DNA of 64,000 bases from Anaerolineae bacterium (lineage in GTDB: Bacteria; Chloroflexota; Anaerolineae; Aggregatilineales; Phototrophicaceae), in assembly GCA_017303635.1 (NCBI GenBank), contig JAFLCG010000008.1, positions 124,001 to 188,000 on the forward strand, in the 5' to 3' direction. Positions 57,735 through 64,000 of the stretch are shown here, in pieces (the first letter of the stretch is position 1; every line of letters starts with the position of its first letter). Made by a program: the position numbers and the translations under genes. The notes beneath the pieces were generated by a model that was not told where the DNA came from, did not search any database, and worked only from the letters and a program-made list of their open reading frames with translations.

Positions 57735-58427
57735 TTAGGCTCCTGCGGCGGCGGTCAATTCCGCCACCAGCGCCGCCGCATCATGGCTGCCGGTACCGAG
57801 CGCGGTCAGACTGCCATCCGGGCGGATGATGAAGTGCGGGGTGGAAGGCGGGGTGATGGCGCTGCGGCCAAAGCTGTCCACCAGGCCCTGCGTGATTTCC
57901 ATGCTGGCGGCTGCGTAGATGAAGTCCCAACCGTTATCCGTGGCGTACTGGGTTAAGGTGGCGTTATCCACATTTTCAGCCACGCTCAGCGCCACGAAGA
58001 CGACCTGGGTTGGGTCAACCTGCTGCCGAGCAGCATCCACATTGGGGAGTTGACGGCGGCAGTTGGTGCACCAGGTGGCGAAAGGTTCAACGAAGACGGT
58101 CTTGCCAGCGAAATCTGCCAGCGTGAACGTCTGACCGGTTTCCGCGTTGACTAGCGGCAGGCTGGCCCAAGCTGGGCCGTTATAGGCGACTGTTTCGGCC
58201 TGAGCAGCCGCAGCCGGCGTATTGTCAGCCGTCGCGGGAACGGTAGTCGGCTCGGCGGGGATGCTGGTGGGATCAACCGGTACAGCGGTCGCTTCGACAG
58301 GGGCGGTGGTGGGTACAGTCGTCGGTTCGACTGGGGCGCTGGTTGGCGCAGTGGTGGGAACTGCGTTCTGGGCTGCCGGGGCGCAAGCTGCCAGCACCAC
58401 CAGGATCAGGGATAGGAGCCATTTCAT
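57735..58427 (-). CDS. TlpA/ResA-like thioredoxin lipoprotein
   Basis: 230 residues from ATG 58427. Lipoprotein signal with LAAC lipobox; Thr/Pro/Val linker made of TTAPVE-like units (~25-70); thioredoxin domain with CTNC in VEPFATWCTNCRRQLPNVDAA and cis-proline region STPHFIIRPDGS. Exported thiol reductase for cytochrome c maturation or envelope thiol repair. Co-transcribed with ccdA. A longer start at 58448 is possible. Confidence 0.9.
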   Translation of the reverse strand: MKWLLSLILVVLAACAPAAQNAVPTTAPTSAPVEPTTVPTTAPVEATAVPVDPTSIPAEPTTVPATADNTPAAAAQAETVAYNGPAWASLPLVNAETGQTFTLADFAGKTVFVEPFATWCTNCRRQLPNVDAARQQVDPTQVVFVALSVAENVDNATLTQYATDNGWDFIYAAASMEITQGLVDSFGRSAITPPSTPHFIIRPDGSLTALGTGSHDAAALVAELTAAAGA

Positions 58428-58604
58428 AGAGACAAAGCCTTTCTGCATCAAGCTTACTAAAGTGAACAGATCGAGTTTGACGGGTTCGCGCTGGGAAGAC
58501 TGTTGCCTGGGCAACAGTCAGGACACACTCATCTCGTCCACAGGTAAACCATTCGTTACAATCGCCTTCACCTTGCACTGAAATTCTTACAGACGGGTTA
58601 CGCA

Positions 58605-59318
58605 ATGAAGCCGACCATACTGATCGTCGAAGATGATCCAACTATCCGCGAGGTGGTGCAGCGTTACCTGGAACGGGAAGGCTTTGCCGTGAAAGAGGCT
58701 GCCGATGGCCCTACTGCGCTGCGCCTGCTGCGCGAGTCGCCGCCGGATCTGCTCATTCTTGATCTGATGCTGCCGGGCATCGATGGGTTGACGATCACCC
58801 GCCAACTGCGGGATGCGGATAATCCATTGGTGGTGACAGAGGGGGATGTGCCGATCATCATGCTGACGGCTAAAGTGGAGGAATATGACCGTCTGCTGGG
58901 GTTTGAACTGGGGGCGGATGATTACATCACCAAGCCCTTCAGCCCACAGGAACTGGTCCTGCGGGTGAAGGCGGTGCTGCGCCGGTTGAAATCCGGCGCG
59001 GTGGCGCTGGCGGAACGCCCGCTGCATTTTGCGCGGCTGGCACTGGATCCCAAAACGCGGGAGGTACGGTTGGACAATAAGCTGGTGGATTTGACCGCCA
59101 AGGAGTTCGATCTGCTCTGGTTCCTCGCCAGTCATCCCCGCCAGGTTTTCACGCGGGATCAACTGCTGGATCAGGTCTGGGGTTACGCCTTTTATGGCGA
59201 CCCCAGCACCGTGACCGTTCATGTCCGCCGTCTGCGGGAGAAGATCGAACCAGATGCGGCGAACCCGACCTTCGTGCAAACGGTGTGGGGGGTTGGCTAC
59301 CGCTTCGAGGCGGACTGA
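58605..59318 (+). CDS. OmpR/PhoB-family response regulator
   Basis: 237 residues. Receiver domain with acidic pocket EDD (9-11), phospho-acceptor Asp53 (LILDLMLPGIDG) and LTAK/KPFS motifs; C-terminal winged HTH (LVDLTAKEFDLLWFLASHPRQVFTRDQLLDQVWGYAFYGDPSTVTVHVRRLREKIE). About eight extra residues in the receiver loop (DADNPLVVTEGDVP). No histidine kinase gene is adjacent, so its partner is unknown. Confidence 0.95.
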   Translation: MKPTILIVEDDPTIREVVQRYLEREGFAVKEAADGPTALRLLRESPPDLLILDLMLPGIDGLTITRQLRDADNPLVVTEGDVPIIMLTAKVEEYDRLLGFELGADDYITKPFSPQELVLRVKAVLRRLKSGAVALAERPLHFARLALDPKTREVRLDNKLVDLTAKEFDLLWFLASHPRQVFTRDQLLDQVWGYAFYGDPSTVTVHVRRLREKIEPDAANPTFVQTVWGVGYRFEAD

Positions 59319-59324
59319 GCCACC

Positions 59325-60329
59325 TCATTCCCCGGTCTGATAGTAATCCTTACCAGGGCGTAGTTCTTTCTCGAACAGGTCAAAACGCACCTGTACGCTC
59401 ATCCCGGCACGCTCATAGAGCCGGGTGGCCCCGGTGATACTGCTGGCATCGACGCCGAGCCCGACGGACTCTTTGCCCTGTCCATGAAAGACCCGGAACG
59501 CTTCCTGCAGCAGCGCCATGGCAATCCCGCGACCGCGAGCCGTACGGCGCACAGCCAGGGTGGAGACCCAGCCCATGGACTCGTCATCAGCCCGTTTGGG
59601 GCGGCAGAGGCAAATGCCGACAACGTCCTCGCCTTCCATAGCGGCTAACCATAGCCCTGGCGCGAAGTTGCTCTGCCAGTGGTGCGACCATTCGGCAAAT
59701 TCTTCCTCATAGTCACGTTCGACATGACCCCAGTGATCGCGCCAGGCATCCCGGCGGACATCGAAGATGCGCCGCCAATCTTCACCTTCAGCGACGGTAT
59801 GCAGGCGCACACCTTCCGGCCAGACAGGTGCGGCAGGCGGTGCGTTCAGGTCGATCTTCATGCGGTAGAAATGCCGCGCCAGGTTGAAGCCTGCTGCCCG
59901 GAGCTGATCCTGGTAGCGTTCTTCGGTGGAATAGCAGAAGGCGTGCATCACCAGCCGTGAATCCGCCGGGATGATGCGGACATTTTCCAGCGTGCGCGAC
60001 TCACACCAGTTGAGCAGCAGGGGCGTGATAAAATCGTCGCTCCAGTGATCCGGGTGACTGTAGACATCGATGGCTGGGGCGAAGGGACGCACATCGTCTT
60101 CGAGCAGGACATAGCCATCAATGCGGCCATCCGGGTTGAGGATCAGGCAGACATTGCGGCCCAGGTCGAAACCCGGCGCACCCCAAGTCTCCAGGATGTC
60201 TTCGAGCGTATCGCTGATCTCCCCGGCGGCGGCCATCGAGGTCGCGTGCTGGATCGCCAACACGGCTTCGGCATCCTCCATGCGTGCTGGACGCTGGGTA
60301 TAGCCCGGTGGCAAAGTGAGGGTGGTCAT
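59325..60329 (-). CDS. Tandem GNAT acetyltransferase
   Basis: 334 residues from ATG 60329. Two GNAT-like halves: an N-terminal one (RPARMEDAEAVLAIQHATSMAAAGE...NPDGRIDGYVLLEDD), probably degenerate, and a C-terminal one with the acetyl-CoA motif (WVSTLAVRRTARGRGIAMALLQEAFRVFHGQGKESVGLGVDASSITGATRLYERAGM). Resembles mycothiol-synthase-like tandem GNATs in layout, but substrate unknown. Confidence 0.85.
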   Translation of the reverse strand: MTTLTLPPGYTQRPARMEDAEAVLAIQHATSMAAAGEISDTLEDILETWGAPGFDLGRNVCLILNPDGRIDGYVLLEDDVRPFAPAIDVYSHPDHWSDDFITPLLLNWCESRTLENVRIIPADSRLVMHAFCYSTEERYQDQLRAAGFNLARHFYRMKIDLNAPPAAPVWPEGVRLHTVAEGEDWRRIFDVRRDAWRDHWGHVERDYEEEFAEWSHHWQSNFAPGLWLAAMEGEDVVGICLCRPKRADDESMGWVSTLAVRRTARGRGIAMALLQEAFRVFHGQGKESVGLGVDASSITGATRLYERAGMSVQVRFDLFEKELRPGKDYYQTGE

Positions 60330-60447
60330 CAAGAACTGCTCCTGAGGCAAGTGCCATGCACGTCTACCGATGAGCGCAGATCGTATCATATGTTTATGGG
60401 GTTACAAGGGGTCATGTAGGTTCAGATGATGAAGAGAGGTATATGCG

Positions 60448-60945
60448 ATGACCTTTGAGTCTCCGATAAATGCAGTGTACCTGCGGCCCTTTCTGCCTGC
60501 CGATCAAGATGCTATACGGGCACTGATTCTGGCCGGATTAGGCTCACGCTTTGGCACTGTCGACGAGTCGCTGAATCCGGATGTGGATGATCTTCAGGGA
60601 TATTATGTGCGTGTTGGAGAAACGGTCCTGGTTGCCGAGTATGAAGGCAAACTGGTAGGCTCAGGCGTACTGCACCGGGAAAACGGCAGCGATACTGTCG
60701 GGCGGATTGTGCGGGTGTCCGTCGCGGACTTTATGCAGGGGCGCGGCCTGGGCAAGCGGATCAGTCAGGCACTGCTCGAAGCGGCGCGCGTTCGACAATT
60801 TCAACAGGTGTTGGTGGAAACGAACGCCGATTGGACCAGTGCTTTACGGTTGTATCAGGGACTAGGTTTTCGCGAAACTCACCGCGTCGCCGTTCCGGAA
60901 TATGGCTATACCGAAGTCCATATGGTGCTGCACCTGGTAGATTAG
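60448..60945 (+). CDS. GNAT acetyltransferase
   Basis: 165 residues. GNAT core with VGRIVRVSVADFMQGRGLGKRISQALLEAARVRQFQQVLVETNADWTSALRLYQGLGFRE (R/QxxGxG/A motif as QGRGLG). Unknown acceptor. Its stop overlaps the convergent kynureninase by 4 nt. Confidence 0.88.
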   Translation: MTFESPINAVYLRPFLPADQDAIRALILAGLGSRFGTVDESLNPDVDDLQGYYVRVGETVLVAEYEGKLVGSGVLHRENGSDTVGRIVRVSVADFMQGRGLGKRISQALLEAARVRQFQQVLVETNADWTSALRLYQGLGFRETHRVAVPEYGYTEVHMVLHLVD

Positions 60946-62183
60946 GTGACGGCTGCCCACTGCTGATAGGCCGGATCCCGCCACTCACCGGTCTCCAACA
61001 CGGTTACCAGCGTATCCACTGCATCCCAGACATCGGCAAAGCCCACATACAGGGGCGTAAAGCCAAAGCGGAGAATATCGGGTGCGCGGAAGTCCCCAAT
61101 TACCCCCCGTGCAATCAAGGCCTGTATCATGGCATAGCCTGCGGGGTGCCGCCAGCAAACTTGGCTCCCTCGGTGGTCGTGCTCACGGGGAGTCGCGAGT
61201 TCCAGCCCATGCCCTGCACACCGGGCTTCGACCAGCTCGATGAACAGGTCGCTGAGGGCAAGCGATTTGGCCCGCACCTGCTCCAGATCCGCCTCCAGCA
61301 GCAGGTCAATGCCACATTCCAGCGCGGTCATACTGAGGACGGGCTGAGTCCCGCACAGGTAACGCGCGATCCCTTCTGCCGGTGTGTACTGGGTATCAAA
61401 TGCAAAGGGCTGGGCATGGCCCATCCAGCCGGAAAGCGGTTGGATAAATTGCGCCTGATGCCGCTCGGCCACAAAGACAAAAGCCGGCGCGCCAGGACCA
61501 CCATTGAGGTATTTATAGCCGCAACCGACTGCGAAATCGACCTCACAGCCGTTCAGGTCAACCGGCATCGCTCCAGCGGAATGGGCCAAGTCCCAGATGA
61601 CCAGCGCCCCGGTTGCATGGGCACAACGGGTGATGCTCGCCATGTCATAGCGGTAGCCCGTGCGATAGTTGACCTGTGTCAGCATGACGACGGCAGTTTC
61701 TTCATCGATGGCGTCGATGATCGAGTCCCCGGGGTGGAGTTCCAACACATGCTGGTCACCCAATAGGGCGATCAGGCCCTGCGCCATGTACAGGTCAGTC
61801 GGAAAGTTCTCCGGTTCCGAGCGGAGGATGCGCCGCCCCGGTCGCAGTCGCAAGGCCGCGCTCAATACCTTGAACAGGTTGATCGAGGTTGAGTCGGCCA
61901 CGACGATTTCGCCCGGATTGGCCCCGATGAGGCGAGCGATCTTGTCCCCAATCCGGCGGGGCATGGTGTACCAACCGGCACTATTCCAGCCCCGGATGAG
62001 TTCATGCCCCCACTCCTGCTCGATGGCGGCCTGCAGGCGAGCCGGTGTGCTGACGGGCATGGCCCCTAGCGAATTCCCGTCCAAGTAGATGACGCCCGGC
62101 GGCAGGTGAAACCGCTGACGGAAGGGAAACAGTGGGTCAGCCGCATCACGCGCGGCGCAATCAGCACGGGTGGGAAAGCTCAT
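60942..62183 (-). CDS. kynU: Kynureninase
   Basis: 413 residues, PLP fold type I. Signatures: FHLPPGVIYLDGNSLGAMP, SEPENFPTDLYMAQGL, QVNYRTGYRYDMASIT, VIWDLAHSAGAMPVDLNGCEVDFAVGCGYKYLNGGPGAPAFVFV (PLP Lys in GYKYLNGG) and IARYLCGTQPVLSM. It cleaves L-kynurenine to anthranilate and alanine. No other kyn genes are adjacent. The Trm112-like gene ends 20 nt upstream on the same strand. Confidence 0.94.
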   Translation of the reverse strand: MSFPTRADCAARDAADPLFPFRQRFHLPPGVIYLDGNSLGAMPVSTPARLQAAIEQEWGHELIRGWNSAGWYTMPRRIGDKIARLIGANPGEIVVADSTSINLFKVLSAALRLRPGRRILRSEPENFPTDLYMAQGLIALLGDQHVLELHPGDSIIDAIDEETAVVMLTQVNYRTGYRYDMASITRCAHATGALVIWDLAHSAGAMPVDLNGCEVDFAVGCGYKYLNGGPGAPAFVFVAERHQAQFIQPLSGWMGHAQPFAFDTQYTPAEGIARYLCGTQPVLSMTALECGIDLLLEADLEQVRAKSLALSDLFIELVEARCAGHGLELATPREHDHRGSQVCWRHPAGYAMIQALIARGVIGDFRAPDILRFGFTPLYVGFADVWDAVDTLVTVLETGEWRDPAYQQWAAVT

Positions 62184-62203
62184 GTCAGTGACACCCTGGT
62201 TGC

Positions 62204-62455
62204 CTAACTCTCCGCTGCGGGCGGCGGTACGGGCAGCGCATCAACGGGTGTATCTTTCCACTTCTTGCCTTCTTCGATCAGCATGACCGGCAGTCCTTCG
62301 CGGATCGGGTACTTGTAACCGCTATCGGCACTGACCAGCCAGCAGCCTTTGACCAGTTCCAGTTTGCCGGGGTCGGCCCCTTTGTCCTTATAGTGCACTG
62401 CTTCCGGGCAGCGCAGAATATCCAGCATTTGCGGGTCGAAGGTGGGGGTTGCCAT
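62204..62455 (-). CDS. Trm112/UPF0434-like protein without the zinc cysteines
   Basis: 83 residues. LDILRCPEAVHYKDKG ... KYPIREGLPVMLIEEGKKW matches the small Trm112/YcaR (UPF0434) family. The family normally has CPxC and a second CxxC; only the first Cys (and one in KGCWLV) remains, so it probably does not bind zinc. Trm112 proteins activate methyltransferases. 20 nt upstream of kynU. Confidence 0.8.
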   Translation of the reverse strand: MATPTFDPQMLDILRCPEAVHYKDKGADPGKLELVKGCWLVSADSGYKYPIREGLPVMLIEEGKKWKDTPVDALPVPPPAAES

Positions 62456-62599
62456 GCGTTATCTCCTTCAGAACAATCTGTTGAGGTCGATTATCCCACG
62501 TTCGCCCCGTTCGTTCCAACCATCAACTTGCCAGAGCCGTGCCGACCTCGTACTCTTGATAGCCATCAAAGGTCATCCATTGAGAAACGATAACACACC

Positions 62600-63691
62600 A
62601 TGACCCCTTCTCCGACCGAGTATGGCTGGGAAGCCGAAGATACTGCACCGGGCATGAGCCTCCAGCCAAAACCTGCTACCGCCCCGGTTGTGGTTTTGGG
62701 GGATGCCAATGTCGATCTGGTCATCCAACTGCCGGATTATGCCGGTGGCAGTCGTGACCTCTCCAAATCCGAACCGCAGCTTTTTGGTGGTGGCACCTGC
62801 GCGAACGTGGCCGTGGCGCTGGCACGTTTAGGGGTGCCAGCGCTCTTTGCCGGGGCGGTGGGTGAAGACGGCTACGGTCGCTGGATTCGTGATGACTTTC
62901 AGCACGAGGGCGTGGATACCAGTGGTTTGGTCTGGCTGCCAGATGCCTTCACCCCAACGGTGATCGCATTGGTGCAGGTCAACGGCGAGCGCGACCTGGT
63001 GGTATTCCCAACAGATGGCGGTGCGCCCAATTTGCTGGAACCACCTCAGTTGAATGCTGCCGTCATCGAACGGGCGGCCTGGCTGCATACAACGGGTATC
63101 TGCCTGCGTGGGGCGCTCTCTCGGGATGCACTGCTCCACGGGATGCGGCTGGCGCGGGCTGCCGGGGTGCCGGTTTCGATTGATCTCAATCTCCGCATTG
63201 AACTGTGGGGCTACGACGAGGACATCCGTCGAACCATTGAGGAAGCCATTTCGCTGGCAACCGTCGTTTTTGGTGGCGGCGCGGATGAGATCATCCCGGT
63301 GGCAAAAAATTATCCTGATGTGCTTCAACCGCAAGAGGCGGCCACGTCAATGGAGACGGGTGCAGGGGTAGGTGTCGCGGAGGCGCGTAAGCTGTGCAGC
63401 AATGAACGCTTGATCGTGGTGCGGAACGGAGCTGCCGGGGTGACGGCGGTTACGCCCGACAGCGTGCAGCACAGTCCGGCCTTTCCTGTGAAGGTGGTCA
63501 ATGCGATTGGTGCCGGGGATGCGTTCAGCGCGGGTTATATCGCCGCTCAAGTGGCTGGGCTGAGTGTCGCTGAATCGCTGCGGTGGGCCAATGCGGTCGC
63601 GGCGCTCAAACTTGGTCGCCCGGGTGGCGCTCGTGATCTCCCCCGGCGGGATGAAGTCCTGGCCTTGTTGAATAGCCCACCCATGCCGTGA
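62600..63691 (+). CDS. PfkB-family carbohydrate kinase
   Basis: 363 residues. VVVLGDANVDLVIQLPDYAGGSRDL and GGGTCANVAVALARLGVPALFAGAVGEDGYG at the N-terminus, and the anion-hole/catalytic motif VVNAIGAGDAFSAGYIAAQVAG near the C-terminus. About 30 extra N-terminal residues precede the first strand; a start at 62654 (MSLQPK) is possible. Substrate (ribose, fructose, nucleoside) cannot be told. Confidence 0.9.
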   Translation: MTPSPTEYGWEAEDTAPGMSLQPKPATAPVVVLGDANVDLVIQLPDYAGGSRDLSKSEPQLFGGGTCANVAVALARLGVPALFAGAVGEDGYGRWIRDDFQHEGVDTSGLVWLPDAFTPTVIALVQVNGERDLVVFPTDGGAPNLLEPPQLNAAVIERAAWLHTTGICLRGALSRDALLHGMRLARAAGVPVSIDLNLRIELWGYDEDIRRTIEEAISLATVVFGGGADEIIPVAKNYPDVLQPQEAATSMETGAGVGVAEARKLCSNERLIVVRNGAAGVTAVTPDSVQHSPAFPVKVVNAIGAGDAFSAGYIAAQVAGLSVAESLRWANAVAALKLGRPGGARDLPRRDEVLALLNSPPMP

Positions 63692-63724
63692 TTTCAGTCC
63701 GGCGTATGACGATAGGTATATACA

Positions 63725-63756
63725 AAACGAGCCGGATCAAAAGATCCGGCTCGTTT
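63725..63756. terminator. Bidirectional terminator
   Basis: A 14-bp perfect stem (AAACGAGCCGGATC 63725-63738 / 63743-63756, loop AAAA) between the convergent PfkB gene and the partial gene at the right edge. A and T runs flank it. Confidence 0.85.
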
Positions 63757-63772
63757 AATTTGTAGGGTGATG

Positions 63773-64000
63773 TTAGAGGCTGTTGGCGAACTGAACCGCC
63801 GCATCCGTATTGAGACGGCTTCTAATGTCAGCAGGATCCGCATAGAAGCACATCGCTGACTGAAGCCGCAGTGCATCCAGTTCTTCCTGGGTAAAGAATT
63901 GGGCCCTAACCAGGCTCATGACCACCATGCCGGTAGGTAATGCATCAACAACCGGTAGTTGATTATAAGTGGTGGGGCAGGCGTCGAAGGAATCGCCCGT
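63773..64000 (-). CDS. Partial hypothetical protein (5' end outside window)
   Basis: 75 codons open to the right edge, stop at 63773-63775. C-terminus visible only: CPTTYNQLPVVDALPTGMVVMSLVRAQF, then FTQEELDALRLQSAMCFYADPADIRSRLNTDAAVQFANSL. No family recognised; the frame is called because it is uninterrupted, ends 17 nt before a strong terminator, and has protein-like composition. Confidence 0.6.
   Translation of the reverse strand, partial: TGDSFDACPTTYNQLPVVDALPTGMVVMSLVRAQFFTQEELDALRLQSAMCFYADPADIRSRLNTDAAVQFANSL

Overview
The window looks like chromosomal DNA from a mesophilic Chloroflexota bacterium, probably Anaerolineae-like. This is inferred from gene content and style, not from a marker gene. 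Supporting traits are secreted proteins with long Thr/Pro linkers, a LysM plus lamin-tail protein, a PIG-V type mannosyltransferase, an ADP-dependent sugar kinase, an NHLRC2-like protein, and intergenic regions full of short hairpin elements. I see no rRNA operon, tRNA, CRISPR array, phage or intact transposase. Two genes run off the ends (2-649 and 63773-64000).

Layout. 1-3.9 kb: tandem secreted M6-protease-like proteins, one with its catalytic motif lost, and an M50-like membrane protein with an altered HExxH. 4.0-9.3 kb: an octamer repeat array, an Smr protein, YchF, and a pyruvate dehydrogenase-type operon (E1 alpha, E1 beta, E2). 9.3-9.8 kb: a non-coding region with a palindromic promoter cassette and a possible small transcript. 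9.8-16.4 kb: an RpiR-controlled sugar ABC importer with a class II aldolase and an ADP-dependent kinase. 16.6-22.9 kb: a mannosyltransferase, then a copper nitrite reductase cluster (Crp/Fnr regulator, ferredoxin, cupredoxin-NirK fusion, SCO1, two small heme-copper-oxidase-like membrane proteins). 22.9-31.0 kb: mixed single genes (glycosyltransferase-like, propeller protein, SNase, LOG, PAS histidine kinase, DUF554, SDR). 31.0-31.8 kb: MITE-like repeats. 31.8-40.0 kb: DUF983, FabH, an ECF-like sigma factor with its partner, a LysM protein, two glycosyltransferases, and two tandem RipA/SLATT-like membrane proteins. 40.0-48.5 kb: a possible structured RNA, an NHLRC2-like protein, a BNR-MoaD-GyrI operon, LtrA and a class A PBP. 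48.5-51.4 kb: a repeat region and a secreted sugar dehydrogenase with cohesin-like and dockerin parts. 51.6-56.8 kb: a six-gene sugar operon (split transketolase, PfkA-like kinase, ROK kinase, methyltransferase, membrane protein). 56.9-64 kb: CcdA-TlpA, an OmpR regulator, GNAT enzymes, kynureninase, a Trm112-like protein and a PfkB kinase.

The main unexplained structure is a dispersed promoter cassette. A GGAACA..TGTTCC palindrome sits 21-22 nt upstream of an extended -10 (TGNTANNNT). It occurs five times, always outside genes and usually beside 78-87 bp MITE-like elements. The GAAC-N4-GTTC core matches the LexA/DinR box of Firmicutes, and a related core lies in the promoter spacer of the BNR-MoaD operon. 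Other points: a well-formed RpiR operator pair, heptamer repeats (one array translated in frame inside a glycosyltransferase), and several enzymes that have lost metal ligands.
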